Numbered from the stretch's first letter, positions 25,619 to 35,540 are shown. The stretch: 64,000 bases of DNA from Roseiarcus sp963726105 (GCA_963726105.1 CAVSBJ010000009.1:62001-126000), one strand, 5' to 3'. The notes: generated from the letters alone by a model not told the origin. Program-made: numbers and translations.

Positions 25619-26062
25619 TCATTCGAAGAGGAAAGCCGCGCCTGCCTTGATGGGCTGAATCGCCAGCCCTTCTCGCGCCCCCGCGATCAGCGCTCGCGCG
25701 GCGCCGTCGTCGTAAGGCGCCGCGACGCCTTGCCCCCAGACCGGCCCTGGCCATGCGGCGTCGCCGGCGACCCGCGCGACAACGTGTAGGTGAAGCTGGC
25801 GAACGATGTTGCCGAGAGCGGCGACATTGATCTTGTCGGCCCGCGCGTGACTCTTCAGGAACCGCGCAGCGCGGCCGGCCTCGTCCATCAAGCGCGTCTG
25901 GTCCGCAGGCTCAAGGTCGATCAGTTCGACCAAGCCTTGTTGCCGGGGCACGAGAATGAGCCAGGGCCAGCGGGCGTCGTTCATCAACAGCACGCGGCAC
26001 AGCGGCAAATCGCCAATGACAAACGAGTCGCGCGCGAGCCGAGCGTCGAGTTCGAAGCTCAT
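25619..26062 (-). CDS. HIT-family nucleotide-binding protein
   Basis: 147 residues starting MSFELDARLARDSFVIGDLP. The segment VRQLHLHVVARVAGDAAWPG holds the HxHxx histidine-triad-type motif, here HLHVV. The ATG overlaps the deoB stop by 4 bases (ATGA), so the two are coupled. HIT proteins bind nucleotides and act as hydrolases or transferases on nucleoside phosphoramidates and related compounds. Pairing with a phosphopentomutase suggests nucleoside salvage, which is inference. Confidence 0.9.
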   Translation of the reverse strand: MSFELDARLARDSFVIGDLPLCRVLLMNDARWPWLILVPRQQGLVELIDLEPADQTRLMDEAGRAARFLKSHARADKINVAALGNIVRQLHLHVVARVAGDAAWPGPVWGQGVAAPYDDGAARALIAGAREGLAIQPIKAGAAFLFE

Positions 26063-27279
26063 GGGGTCCAGGCGCGGCCATGGGCGCCACGCGGCAAGTC
26101 GAGCTTGACCGCAATCGTCTCCGCGACGTCGGCCAGGCTCGCCCGCGCTCCGATCGGGCCAGGAAGAACGCCTGCGCCGAAGGCGAGGATCGGAACGTGC
26201 TCGCGCGTGTGATCGAAGCCGCGGAACGTCGGATCGTTGCCGTGGTCGGCGGTGATGACGCAATAGTCGGTCGGCTTCATCGCCGCTTCGATGCCGCCAA
26301 GCCGTCGATCAAAAGCTTCGAGACAGGCCGCGTAACCCGGGACGTCGCGGCGATGTCCCCATTCAGTGTCGAAGTCGACCAGATTGACAAAGATGAGGCC
26401 GCCTTCCGCAGTCGTCTTGAGCGCATCGAGCAGAAGGTCGACATTGTCGTCATTGCTTTTGCCCTTGCGCTCACTCCCCGTGTCGCGATGGGCGAAGATG
26501 TCGCCGATCTTACCAATCGAGACGACGGCGCGGCCGGCGCGGGCCGCTCGCTGCAGAATATCGCCCTCCGGCGGAGGCATGGCGAAATCCTTGCGATTGC
26601 CGGTGCGCGCAAAGTCCTTGGCGCTCGCGCCGAGGAAAGGACGCGCGATCACGCGTCCGATCTTCAGTGGATCGCACAACCGTCGCGCGATCCGGCAAAG
26701 ATCATAAAGGCGCTCAAGTCCGAACGCTTGCTCATGCGCGGCGATCTGCAGCACCGAATCGGCAGAGGTGTAGCAGATGGGTTTCAACGTTCGCAGGTGC
26801 TCCTCGCCGTCGTCCTCGATCACGGCGGTGCCCGAAGCGTGGCGATCGGCGAGAATTCCGTTAAGCTTGCCTTCGCGGATCAGCGCGTCGGTCAGCGCCG
26901 GCGGGAAGGCGGGAACCGTCTCCGGGAAATAGCCCCAGTCGAAGTCGACCGGCGTGCCGGCAAGCTCCCAGTGGCCGGACGGGGTGTCTTTGCCGCGCGA
27001 GGTCTCGATTCCATAGCCCCACTGGGCGCGGGGCTCAGGCAGCGCAAAGCCGGGAGGCGCGCGGCCGGTCGAAGCCTTCATCGCACGACCAAGCCCTAGC
27101 CCCTCGAGCCGCGGCAATTTCAGCGGCCCGCTCCGCAATCCGTCGCGATCGCCGCGTCCCTGAGCGCAGGCCTCGGCGATATGGCCGAGGGTGTCGGCGC
27201 CCTCATCGCCATAGGCGCTCGCGTCCTCGGCGCCGCCGCAGCCGACCGAGTCAAGGACGATCAGGATGGCGCGGCTCAT
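26059..27279 (-). CDS. deoB: Phosphopentomutase
   Basis: 406 residues. MSRAILIVLDSVGCGGAEDA carries the first metal-binding Asp of the alkaline-phosphatase-like fold. KDTPSGHWELAGTPV holds the phosphate-accepting Thr, and DYCVITADHGNDPTFRGFDH, then TREHVP, holds the conserved metal ligands. DeoB interconverts ribose/deoxyribose 1- and 5-phosphates, linking nucleoside breakdown to the pentose pathway. Two Mn ions are expected. It is followed by an overlapping HIT gene. Confidence 0.96.
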   Translation of the reverse strand: MSRAILIVLDSVGCGGAEDASAYGDEGADTLGHIAEACAQGRGDRDGLRSGPLKLPRLEGLGLGRAMKASTGRAPPGFALPEPRAQWGYGIETSRGKDTPSGHWELAGTPVDFDWGYFPETVPAFPPALTDALIREGKLNGILADRHASGTAVIEDDGEEHLRTLKPICYTSADSVLQIAAHEQAFGLERLYDLCRIARRLCDPLKIGRVIARPFLGASAKDFARTGNRKDFAMPPPEGDILQRAARAGRAVVSIGKIGDIFAHRDTGSERKGKSNDDNVDLLLDALKTTAEGGLIFVNLVDFDTEWGHRRDVPGYAACLEAFDRRLGGIEAAMKPTDYCVITADHGNDPTFRGFDHTREHVPILAFGAGVLPGPIGARASLADVAETIAVKLDLPRGAHGRAWTP

Positions 27280-27284
27280 CGCCG

Positions 27285-27393
27285 CCCTCTCCTACGGGAG
27301 AGGGGTCGGGGGTTCGCACGCGAAACCGGCGTCGCGATCTCGGCGAACGCCCTCATCCGGCCCTTCGGGCCACCCTGTCCCGGAGGGAGACAA
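27285..27393. repeat. Hairpin-containing intergenic repeat
   Basis: CCCTCTCC at 27285-27292 pairs with GGAGAGGG at 27297-27304 around TACG. The rest (CCCTCATCCGGCCCTTCGGG, CCAC) follows the pattern of the CCCTCTCC/GGAGAGGG dispersed element often seen between genes in alpha- and betaproteobacteria. It fills the space between the deoB start and the yejF stop and may separate the two transcripts. Confidence 0.5.
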
Positions 27394-27421
27394 AGCGCCC
27401 GCCGCATTTCGCGGGAGATCC

Positions 27422-29053
27422 TCACTGATTGACGACCGCGTCGAGCGTCGCCTCGTTGGCGAAGGCGGCGGCGAACAAGGCGCGCGTGTAGTCGTTTTGC
27501 GGGGCGCCGAAGACGGTCCTCGCGTCCCCGCTTTCCACCACCTTGCCGCGCCGCATCACAATGATTTCGCTCGCCAGCGCCCGCACGACCCGAAGGTCAT
27601 GCGAAATGAACAGGTACGCAAGGTTGCGGCGGCGCTGCAGTTCACGCAGCAGATCGACAATCTGCGCCTGGATCGACATGTCCAAAGCCGACGTGGGCTC
27701 ATCAAGCACCACGAACCGCGGATCGAGCGCCATCGCGCGAGCAATCGCGATACGCTGGCGCTGGCCGCCGGAGAATTCATGCGGGTAGCGATCGAGCGTC
27801 GAGGGGTCGAGCCCCGTGTCGGCCAGCGCCTGCTCCACCACGCGGCGCCGCTCGGCGGCGTTCAGCTTCGTGCCTTGCGCGATCAACCCCTCCTCGACGA
27901 TTTCGGCCACCGACATGCGCGGGCTAAGCGATCCATACGGATCCTGGAAAACGATCTGCATCTCACGCCGAAGCGGCCGCATGGCCTTTGACGTCAAGCC
28001 ATCGATGGCGCGCCCGCAATAGACGATCGGCCCCTCCGAGCGTATGAGCCTCAGGATCGCGAGGCCTAGCGTCGTCTTGCCCGAGCCGGATTCGCCGACG
28101 ACCCCGACCGTTTGCCCTTCGCGGACCTCAACGGAAACCCCATCGACCGCTTTCACGTGAGCGACGGTGCGCCGAAGGAATCCTTTTCGAATCGGGAACC
28201 ACACCCGCAAATTGTCGGCGCTTGCGACCGTCGGCGCCGAATGGTCGGAAGGCGGCGGATCGCCTTTGGGCTCGGCCGCAAGCAGCGCCCGCGTGTACGG
28301 ATGGCGTGGATTAGCGAAGACGCTCGTCGTTTCCCCCGCTTCAACAATCTTTCCGTGCTGCATCACGATCACGTCGTCGGCGATGCGCCGGACGATGTTG
28401 AGGTCGTGGGTGATGAACAGCATCGCCATGCCGAACTTGGCCCGCAGATCTTTGAGCAGCTTCAGGATCTGTGCCTGCACGGTCACGTCGAGGGCAGTCG
28501 TGGGCTCATCGGCGATGAGCAGATCGGGGCGGTTGGCGAGCGCCATGGCGATCATCACCCGCTGGCGCTGTCCGCCCGAAAGCTGGTGCGGATAGGCGCC
28601 AAGGCGCTGCGCCGGATCGACGATGCCGACCTCGGTCAAAAGCTCAATGATCCGTATGGGCGTGACCGCGGCGCGGCCGTGATGAAGCGCGATGATCTCG
28701 CCAATCTGCCGCTCGATCGTATGCAGCGGATTGAGTGACGTCATCGGCTCCTGAAACACCATGGTGACGGCGTGGCCACGCATCGCGCGCAATTCGTCGA
28801 CCGACATTTTGAGCACGTCGCGGCCACGGAAGAAGATCTCGCCGGTCGGATAGCTGGCCGCGGGCTGTGGCAAGAGACGCACAATGGCCTGTGCGGTGAC
28901 GGTCTTGCCCGAACCGGACTCGCCGACCAGCGCCAGCGTGCGGCCCTTCGCAAGTTGGAAGGAGACCCGGTCAACGACTGTGCGCCGCTCGCCGCTTTGC
29001 GCGAAGGCGATCGAGAGCTCCCGCACCTCGAGAAGCAGCTCAGCCCCGCTCAC
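27422..29053 (-). CDS. yejF: Duplicated ATPase of a Yej/Opp-type peptide ABC importer
   Basis: 543 residues with two complete ABC ATPase domains. Each has Walker A (GESGSGKT), the signature (LSGGQRQRVMIAMAL and FSGGQRQRIAIARAM), Walker B and an oligopeptide-binding C-terminal segment (PYTRALL, DYTRALF). YejF powers the YejAB(E)F importer, which takes up short peptides and, in E. coli, microcin C. The ATG overlaps the yejE stop by 4 bases. Confidence 0.93.
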   Translation of the reverse strand: MSGAELLLEVRELSIAFAQSGERRTVVDRVSFQLAKGRTLALVGESGSGKTVTAQAIVRLLPQPAASYPTGEIFFRGRDVLKMSVDELRAMRGHAVTMVFQEPMTSLNPLHTIERQIGEIIALHHGRAAVTPIRIIELLTEVGIVDPAQRLGAYPHQLSGGQRQRVMIAMALANRPDLLIADEPTTALDVTVQAQILKLLKDLRAKFGMAMLFITHDLNIVRRIADDVIVMQHGKIVEAGETTSVFANPRHPYTRALLAAEPKGDPPPSDHSAPTVASADNLRVWFPIRKGFLRRTVAHVKAVDGVSVEVREGQTVGVVGESGSGKTTLGLAILRLIRSEGPIVYCGRAIDGLTSKAMRPLRREMQIVFQDPYGSLSPRMSVAEIVEEGLIAQGTKLNAAERRRVVEQALADTGLDPSTLDRYPHEFSGGQRQRIAIARAMALDPRFVVLDEPTSALDMSIQAQIVDLLRELQRRRNLAYLFISHDLRVVRALASEIIVMRRGKVVESGDARTVFGAPQNDYTRALFAAAFANEATLDAVVNQ

Positions 29054-30306
29054 AGGAACGTCTTTCGCGGATCGAAAGCGTCACGCACCGCTTCGCCAAT
29101 GAAAATGAGCAGCGAAAGCATGAGCGCCGTCACGGCGAAGGCGGACAGTCCGATCCAGGGCGCCGACAGATTGGATTTGCCCTGCAGCAGGAGTTCGCCG
29201 AGCGAGGGCGAGCCGGGCGGCATGCCCAATCCTAAGAAGTCGAGCGAGGTCAGCGTGCTGATGGACGAATTGACGATGAACGGTAGGAAGGTCAGCGTCG
29301 CCACCATGGCGTTCGGCAGCACGTGCTTGACGATGATCTTGGCGTTGGAGAGGCCGAGCGCGCGGGCAGCGTTGACATATTCGAAATTGCGTGCGCGCAG
29401 GAACTCGGCCCGGACCAAGTGAACAAGGCTCACCCACGAAAATAGCAGCAGGATCGTCAGCAGGACGAAGAAACTTGGCGCGAGGATCGCGGACAGGATG
29501 ATGAGGATGTAAAGGTGCGGCAGCGATGACCAGATCTCGATCACCCGCTGCATCGTGAGATCGAGCCAGCCGCCGAAATAGCCCTGCACCGCGCCGGCGA
29601 AGACGCCGATCACCGAAGAGACGCCGGCGAGCGTCAAGCCAAACAGAATGGAGATGCGAAAGCCGTAGATGAGCCGGGCGACGATATCGTGCCCGTCCTG
29701 ATCGGAGCCAAGCCAGAGCGGTTCAAGCCTGCTGCAAGGACGGGTGACGGTCGCAGCGTCCTTAATCTTCTGCTTGTCGAGCGCGGCGCGGCATTGGGCG
29801 TCGGTCAGCATCCAAGTCGGGGGCGTCGGCAGCGGCGTCGGCGGGTTGAGAATCGTGGTCGAATTGGCGAAGCGGATCGGCGGCCAGATCATCCAGCCAT
29901 GCGCCTTGATCTCGTCGGCGATAAAGGGGTCGCGAAAGTCCGCGCGCGCCTGGAACCCGCCGAATTTGTCCTCGGGATAGTCGAAGAGGACAGGAAAAAG
30001 GATCTCGCCTTTGTAGGAAGCGATCAGGGGCCGGTCGTTGGCGATGAATTCCGCGAACAATGAAGCGATAAACAGGACCAGAAAGATCCAGAACGACCAT
30101 GCGCCGCGCCTGTGGCGGCGGAAATTGTCGAGGCGGCGCCGATTCATGGGCGAGAGCCAGGGACGCCGTTCGAGGCTCGCGCGGGCCTTTGCCTGCGGCC
30201 AAGAATCTGTTTCTTCGTTCAGCGGAAGGATATCTGGCGCCGCTTCTCCCGGTTGCGGCGCCGTGTCGGAAGGGAGAGCCAGGCGGTCCGTATCGACCAA
30301 GCTCAC
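29050..30306 (-). CDS. yejE: Permease of a Yej-type peptide ABC importer
   Basis: 418 residues, longer than the roughly 340 of E. coli YejE because of an acidic/proline-rich N-terminal leader of about 50 residues. The rest has an N-terminal membrane helix, a periplasmic insert (residues 100-205) and the membrane core. The EAA loop is EFLRARNFEYVNAARALGLS, then NAKIIVKHVLPNAM. It overlaps the yejB stop by 4 bases. Confidence 0.92.
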   Translation of the reverse strand: MSLVDTDRLALPSDTAPQPGEAAPDILPLNEETDSWPQAKARASLERRPWLSPMNRRRLDNFRRHRRGAWSFWIFLVLFIASLFAEFIANDRPLIASYKGEILFPVLFDYPEDKFGGFQARADFRDPFIADEIKAHGWMIWPPIRFANSTTILNPPTPLPTPPTWMLTDAQCRAALDKQKIKDAATVTRPCSRLEPLWLGSDQDGHDIVARLIYGFRISILFGLTLAGVSSVIGVFAGAVQGYFGGWLDLTMQRVIEIWSSLPHLYILIILSAILAPSFFVLLTILLLFSWVSLVHLVRAEFLRARNFEYVNAARALGLSNAKIIVKHVLPNAMVATLTFLPFIVNSSISTLTSLDFLGLGMPPGSPSLGELLLQGKSNLSAPWIGLSAFAVTALMLSLLIFIGEAVRDAFDPRKTFL

Positions 30307-31403
30307 ACCTCTCGCGTTTCAAAATCGATGCGAGGATCGATCCAGGTGTAGGTGAGGTCGGAGATCAGGTTCACCACGAGGCCGATGAGCGCGAAGATAT
30401 AAAGGTTGGCGAGCACGACCGGATAGTCGCGCTGGATGAGCGAATCGTAGGAGAGATAGCCGAGGCCGTCGAGCGAGAACACCTGTTCGATGAGAAGGGA
30501 GCCGGTGAAGAAGGCGCCGATGAAAGCGCCGGGAAAGCCCGCGATCACGATCAGCATCGCGTTGCGGAACACGTGGCCATAGAGTACGCGATGCTCGGTC
30601 AGGCCCTTCATCCGCGCGGTCTGCACGTAGGCCTTCTTGATCTCGTCGAGGAAGGAATTCTTCGTGAGGAGCGTCGAGGTCGCGAACGAGCCCAGGACCA
30701 GCGCCGTCACCGGCAGCGTGATATGCCAGAGATAATCGAGGATCTTTTGCGGCCAGCTGAGGTCGGCGAAATTGTCGGACGTCAGGCCGCGCAGCGGAAA
30801 GATCTGCCAGAACGAGCCGCCGCAAAACAGCACGACGAGCAACACCGCGAACAGAAAGCTCGGGATCGCATAGCCGAAGATCACGAGCGCGGAGGTTATC
30901 GTGTCGAAGCGCGAGCCGTCCCTGACCGCCTTCCGCACCCCAAGCGGAATCGAAATCGCGTAGGAGAGGACCGTCATCCACATGCCGAGCGAGATCGAGA
31001 CTGGCAATTTTTCCCGGATCAGCTCGAGCACCGGAACGTCGCGGTAATAGCTCTTGCCGAAATTGAAGGTCGAGTAGTCGCGCACCAGAATCCAGAATCG
31101 CTCGAGCACGGGCTTGTCGAAGCCGTATTGCTTTTCCAGTTCCTTGATGAATTTGGGATCGAGGCCCTGCGAGCCGCGATAGCGCGACGTTATGTCGCCT
31201 CCGGCTTGCGCCGTCCCAGCTCCGATCTGGCCGCCGCCTCCGCCGAATTGCGCCGCCGAGCTTTGGTCCGCGCCTTGCAATTGCGAGATCGCGCGCTCGA
31301 CCGGGCCGCCCGGTACGAATTGCACGATCGCGAAAGAGACCGCCATGATACCCAGGATCGTCGGGATCATCAGCAAGAGCCGGCGGAGGATGTAGGCGAG
31401 CAT
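30303..31403 (-). CDS. yejB: Permease of a Yej-type peptide ABC importer
   Basis: 366 residues with the typical N-terminus MLAYILRRLLLMIPTILGIM, a long periplasmic stretch containing a Gln/Gly-rich segment (QFGGGGGQIGAGTAQAGGD), and the EAA loop KKAYVQTARMKGLTEHRVLY. YejB pairs with YejE to form the membrane channel. It lies 37 bases after yejA. Confidence 0.93.
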   Translation of the reverse strand: MLAYILRRLLLMIPTILGIMAVSFAIVQFVPGGPVERAISQLQGADQSSAAQFGGGGGQIGAGTAQAGGDITSRYRGSQGLDPKFIKELEKQYGFDKPVLERFWILVRDYSTFNFGKSYYRDVPVLELIREKLPVSISLGMWMTVLSYAISIPLGVRKAVRDGSRFDTITSALVIFGYAIPSFLFAVLLVVLFCGGSFWQIFPLRGLTSDNFADLSWPQKILDYLWHITLPVTALVLGSFATSTLLTKNSFLDEIKKAYVQTARMKGLTEHRVLYGHVFRNAMLIVIAGFPGAFIGAFFTGSLLIEQVFSLDGLGYLSYDSLIQRDYPVVLANLYIFALIGLVVNLISDLTYTWIDPRIDFETREV

Positions 31404-31440
31404 GTCTCAGGCAGCCCGCGGACGAAACGGCAAGCGCCTG

Positions 31441-33330
31441 TCAGAGGCCAATGGTCTTGGCCTTCGCTTCGTCCCACCACCAGGTTCCCGGCGCGCCAAC
31501 TCCGAGCTTGGGCTGGCGCTCGGGACGGGAGAACGCGTCCCAGTGAGCGACCCACGCCGTGTCGCGATACCACATCGGAACCCAATAATGGCCGGCTCTG
31601 AGGACGCGATCGAGCGCGCGGCAGGCAGAGTTGAGGTCCTTCCGCGTTTTGGCCGAGGCGATCGCCTCGACCAGCATGTCCACAACCGGGTCGGAGACGC
31701 CGGCGAGATTCCTCGAGGCGTTCTGCTTTGCGGACTCTGACGTATAGACGTTGCGAAGGTCGACGCCCGGCGTGAACGTCCCGCCCGAGGCCGTGGTCAC
31801 GACATCAAAATCAAAGGCGTCGGTGCGGCTCTTGTATTGCGCGGGATCGACGATGCGGTAATTCGCCTGGATGCCGAGCTTGCCGAGGTTCTGGATGAAC
31901 GGCAAAGTGTGGGGCTGCAACGCGCTGGAAGAATTTAGGAATTCAATCGTCAACGGCTTGCCGTCCGGCAGCGTCAATGTCTCGCCTGCGCGTTTGCAGC
32001 CAGCCGCGATCAGCAAGTCGTAGGCTTGCTTGAGCAGCTTGCGATCACTGCCGGAACCGTCGCTGACGGGCGGGGTATAAGGCTCGCCATAGACCTGGGG
32101 CGACAGCTTGTCACGGTAGGCGCCGAGCAGCGCCATTTCCTCGGCGCCGGGCACGCCGGTCGCTTCCATGGGCGTATTCGGAAAGTAAGACACGATCCGC
32201 TTGTATGCGGAGTACATGATATTCTTGTTGGTCCACTCGAAATCGAAGCAGAGGCCGATGGCTTCGCGCACGCGCGGGTCCTTGAACTGGTCGCGCCGCG
32301 TGTTGAGATACCAGCCCTGTGTCCGTGACGGCGCGCCGTCGTGCAGGGTTTCCTTCTTCACGCGCCCGTCCCTGGCGGCGGGAAAGTCGTAAGAGGTCGC
32401 CCAGAAGCGCGAGGTGTACTCCTCATGATAGTTGATCGCGCCGGCCTTGAACGCCTCGAACGCGACCTGCCGCTCCCGATAATATTCGAAGCGCAGGCGA
32501 TCGAAGTTGTTCTGCCCGAGATTGACCGGCAGCTTGGCGCCCCAATAATTGGGGTCGCGCCCGTATTCGATGAAGCGGCCCTGCTCGAACGTCTTCACCT
32601 TGTAAGGGCCTGAACCCAGCGGCGCATCGAGTGTCGCTGCGGTGAAATCGCGCCCTTTCCACCAGGCGGCCGAGAACACCGGCATGCCGACAACGATCAG
32701 ATGCGCGTCGCGGCTGCGGCCCTGGACGAAGCGCACATGCACGACGTCGTCGCCTTCCGGATCGGCCTTCTCCACCTCCCTCAGGAGCTGGGCGTAGATC
32801 GGATGACCCTTTTCCTTCAGCACGTTGAGCGAAAAGGCGACATCGGCCGCCGTGACCTTCGAGCCGTCGACGAAGCGGGCCTCGGGACGCAATCGGAAGC
32901 GGTAGTCCAACTTGTCAGCGGAGACCCGGACCGATTGGGCGAGCAGGCCGTAGACGGAATCGGGTTCGTCGCCGTTGGCGGTCATCAGCGTATCGAAAGT
33001 GGCCGACATGCCGGCCGCGCCGTTGCCCTTCCAGGAATAGATGTTGAGCGTATCGAAGGTGTCGAAGTTCTGGTTGCCGCTCGTTCCCGTGATCTGCAGC
33101 GACAACAGGCCGCCGCTCGGCGCGTCCGGGTTGACGTAGGCGAAATGCGGAAAGTCCGGCGGCAAGGCGAGATCACCAAACGAGGACAGGCCGTGCGACT
33201 CGAATGAATCGTCGGCAAACGCGGCAAACGGGCGGCAGAGGAGCGTCGCCAGCGCGCCGCCCGCGCCGGCTTTCACCGCCGCCCTGCGGGTCAAGCTCAT
33301 GGTCATCGAATCGTCCGCCTCATGGCTCAT
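31441..33330 (-). CDS. yejA: Periplasmic peptide-binding protein of a Yej-type importer
   Basis: 629 residues of the family 5 extracellular solute-binding protein fold. The N-terminus SLTRRAAVKAGAGGALATLL has a twin-arginine and hydrophobic segment, so Tat export is possible. The usual peptide-binder signature appears as YRFRLRPEARFVDGSKVTAA, then DVAFSLN. Several ATGs lie in the first eleven codons, and the one before SLTRR may be the true start. It is the first gene of yejABEF and would capture peptides in the periplasm. Confidence 0.92.
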   Translation of the reverse strand: MSHEADDSMTMSLTRRAAVKAGAGGALATLLCRPFAAFADDSFESHGLSSFGDLALPPDFPHFAYVNPDAPSGGLLSLQITGTSGNQNFDTFDTLNIYSWKGNGAAGMSATFDTLMTANGDEPDSVYGLLAQSVRVSADKLDYRFRLRPEARFVDGSKVTAADVAFSLNVLKEKGHPIYAQLLREVEKADPEGDDVVHVRFVQGRSRDAHLIVVGMPVFSAAWWKGRDFTAATLDAPLGSGPYKVKTFEQGRFIEYGRDPNYWGAKLPVNLGQNNFDRLRFEYYRERQVAFEAFKAGAINYHEEYTSRFWATSYDFPAARDGRVKKETLHDGAPSRTQGWYLNTRRDQFKDPRVREAIGLCFDFEWTNKNIMYSAYKRIVSYFPNTPMEATGVPGAEEMALLGAYRDKLSPQVYGEPYTPPVSDGSGSDRKLLKQAYDLLIAAGCKRAGETLTLPDGKPLTIEFLNSSSALQPHTLPFIQNLGKLGIQANYRIVDPAQYKSRTDAFDFDVVTTASGGTFTPGVDLRNVYTSESAKQNASRNLAGVSDPVVDMLVEAIASAKTRKDLNSACRALDRVLRAGHYWVPMWYRDTAWVAHWDAFSRPERQPKLGVGAPGTWWWDEAKAKTIGL

Positions 33331-33502
33331 TCCGCGCGGTCTACCGCGCCTGAGCGGTCTTCGCCAGCGAGCGCGGCGAAAACGAGGCGCGGGCGGCGCG
33401 CGGGCCTGAAAGCGGGGTTAAACTTCGTCCATGAACGCTCGCGGGCGCCGGGGAAACTCGCCGCTTGCCTTCCAGCCTTGCGACAGTCTTATACGTCGGG
33501 CC

Positions 33503-34015
33503 ATGGAGATTCGCGATCCAATCGCCAAGGACGCCGAAGCGGCGCCCGGAACGATCCTTCGCCCGTTATCGACTGCCGATGCGGGCGGGGCTGCCGAAGT
33601 CATCCGGATGGCTTTCGCCGCGCAGAACCGGCAGACCACCCCTCCGTCGTCAGCCCTTCTCGAAACCGGCCCGTCGATCGCCGCCAAAATCGCGGCGGGC
33701 GGCGGCTTCGGAGCCTTCGAGGGCGGCGCGCTCATCGCGGCTGCGCTGTGGAGCCTGAACGATGATGCTCTCCATGTCGCGCGGGTGTCGGTCGCACCGA
33801 AGGCGCGGGGCCGCGGGATCGCCCGGTCGCTGATCGCGGCCTGCGAAACGGAGGCGAGGCGGCGCGGCGTCAGGAGAATGACTCTCAAGACGCGGCTGGA
33901 ACTGCCGGAGAACGAGCTCCTGTTCGAGCGCTGCGGCTTCACGCTGCGCGAGGTCGAGGCGCATCCAGGGTTTGAGGCGCCGACGACCGCGGTGATGGCG
34001 AAGGTCCTCGAGTGA
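33503..34015 (+). CDS. GNAT-family N-acetyltransferase
   Basis: 170 residues from ATG at 33503 (MEIRDPIAKDAEAAPGTILR). The acetyl-CoA-binding loop is VSVAPKARGRGIARSLIAAC (motif A, with RGRGIA), followed by LPENELLFERCGF. The stop overlaps the GTG of alr, so they are coupled. The acceptor substrate is not predictable. Association with alanine racemase hints at amino-acid or peptidoglycan metabolism, which is inference. Confidence 0.87.
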   Translation: MEIRDPIAKDAEAAPGTILRPLSTADAGGAAEVIRMAFAAQNRQTTPPSSALLETGPSIAAKIAAGGGFGAFEGGALIAAALWSLNDDALHVARVSVAPKARGRGIARSLIAACETEARRRGVRRMTLKTRLELPENELLFERCGFTLREVEAHPGFEAPTTAVMAKVLE

Positions 34016-35136
34016 TAAACCTCATGGCTCCTGTGAGCGCCCCGGGACGCGTGAGGATCGACCTTGGCGCGCTAGCCGACAATTGGCGCGACCTCGCGCG
34101 ACGCGCGGCGCCGGGGCGCTGCGCCGCCGTGATCAAAGCCAACGCCTACGGGACCGGCGTCTCCGAGGCTGCGCCTGCGCTGTGGGCTGCGGGCGCAAGG
34201 GTCTTCTTTGTCGCCCATTTCAACGAGGGGATCGCGGCGCGTCGGGCGCTGCCGGAAGAGGCGCGAATCTATGTGCTCAATGGCCTCGAGAGCGGGGCTG
34301 AGCCGGCCGACTATGCCGAGCATCGGCTCGCGCCCGCGATCGGCGACGAAGCCGAGCTTGAGCGCTGGTCCGCCTTCGCCGCGCAACGCGGCAGGCCCTC
34401 GCCTTGCGCTTTGCATCTCGACACCGGCATGAACCGGCTCGGCTTCGAGTCCCTCGCCCGCCTGCAGGCGGCGATGGCGACGCATGGGCCCTCGAGCGGG
34501 GCCGATCTTCTGATGAGCCATTTCGTCTCGTCGGAGATCCAGGGCTCCCCCCTCAACCGGGCGCAGATCAAGCTTTTCGAGGCCGCGCGCGCGGCGTTCC
34601 CGGGCCTCCCCGCTTCGCTCGCCAACTCCTCGGGCATGTTCCTCGATCCCTCCCCGATCTACGATTTGGGCCGTCCGGGCTACGCGCTCTACGGCGGCAA
34701 TCCGACGCCGGGGCGCCCAAATCCGATGCGGCCCGTCGTTACGCTGACCGTTGCGATCCAGCAGATCCGCTCAATCGAGGCCGGCGCGACCTGCGGCTAC
34801 AACGCCCAATGGACCGCCACGCGCCCGACACGGCTCGCGACCCTGCTCATCGGCTATGCCGACGGCCTGCCGCGCGGCGCTGGCGCGACCGATGCGAGGC
34901 CGGGGGCCGAGGTCATGGTCGCCGGGAGCCGCCGCCCGCTCGTCGGGCGCGTGTCGATGGACCTCACCGTCGTCGACGTCACCGACCTTTCCGAGGACGC
35001 AGTCCGCCCGGGCGATCCGGTGGAGTTCTTCGGCCGAGCGATCGACATCGACGACTTCGCGTCGCGGAGCGGCACGATCGGCTATCACCTCTTGACCAGC
35101 CTCGGCCCCCGCCATCAGCGGGACTATGTGCGATAG
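34012..35136 (+). CDS. alr: Alanine racemase
   Basis: 374 residues if started at GTG 34012; ATG at 34024 (MAPVSAPGRVRID) is the alternative. The pyridoxal-phosphate lysine is in AAVIKANAYGTGV (Lys42). The catalytic tyrosine is in GATCGYNAQWTA, and VGRVSMDLTVVDVTDL is conserved. It makes D-alanine for peptidoglycan. It overlaps the GNAT gene and probably shares its transcript. Confidence 0.95.
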   Translation: MINLMAPVSAPGRVRIDLGALADNWRDLARRAAPGRCAAVIKANAYGTGVSEAAPALWAAGARVFFVAHFNEGIAARRALPEEARIYVLNGLESGAEPADYAEHRLAPAIGDEAELERWSAFAAQRGRPSPCALHLDTGMNRLGFESLARLQAAMATHGPSSGADLLMSHFVSSEIQGSPLNRAQIKLFEAARAAFPGLPASLANSSGMFLDPSPIYDLGRPGYALYGGNPTPGRPNPMRPVVTLTVAIQQIRSIEAGATCGYNAQWTATRPTRLATLLIGYADGLPRGAGATDARPGAEVMVAGSRRPLVGRVSMDLTVVDVTDLSEDAVRPGDPVEFFGRAIDIDDFASRSGTIGYHLLTSLGPRHQRDYVR

Positions 35137-35540
35137 CCGGCGGACCTTGGGCAGTCCAATTGGCGCACGAATCGGCGGCTTCGACCGAAGTGGGCGAATT
35201 CGACCAAACAAATCCGAGCGAAACCAAAATATGATTTTTTGCCCGGCATGCAATGTGCAAGAGCAGTCGTCGAGCGGCAGCAAAGTGTGCCTTCGGAAGG
35301 CGACGACCGCCGCCTCTTCCTGCTTTGTCTCTCGCATCAAAAGTCGGCTGTCGGGCCGGGCGACGTCCATTCGCCTGAACGGATGCTGGACAGCGGACGG
35401 ACGCTGAAGATTCTTGGCGCAATTGGTCGTCCAGTTCGGCGGGAACGCGCCACGCCCCATTGCAAGACAGCGACAAAGTCTCCAGATGGCCTAGAGCCGT
35501 TGGCCGTGTCGGCGAGCGCGATGAGAAGAAAGTTAGGGCT
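35137..35540. other. Intergenic region with transposase debris
   Basis: 404 bases between alr and the DUF2188 gene. The central 62 bases (35261-35322) are a transposase scrap described separately. The rest has no gene I can support. The boundary around 35230 is AT-rich (ATATGATTTTTT). Confidence 0.5.
35261..35322 (-). mobile_element. IS481-type transposase fragment, copy 1
   Basis: On the minus strand the frame reads EEAAVVAFRRHTLLPLDDC. That is the conserved linker between the helix-turn-helix and the catalytic core of one branch of IS481 transposases (EEEAxVVAFRRHTLLPLDDC). The similarity ends on both sides, so only about 20 codons survive. It shares over 50 near-identical bases with the copy at 42238-42400. 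Confidence 0.6.

Noticed and set aside
30099..31601. 500-codon plus-strand frame opposite yejB/yejE
   Set aside because: Antisense to well-supported permease genes; no hydrophobic or motif pattern of its own.
27422..33330. Microcin C immunity or biosynthesis cluster
   Set aside because: Only the uptake system (yejABEF) is present; no mccA-F-like synthesis or acetyltransferase/peptidase genes are adjacent. The nearby GNAT gene belongs with alr.
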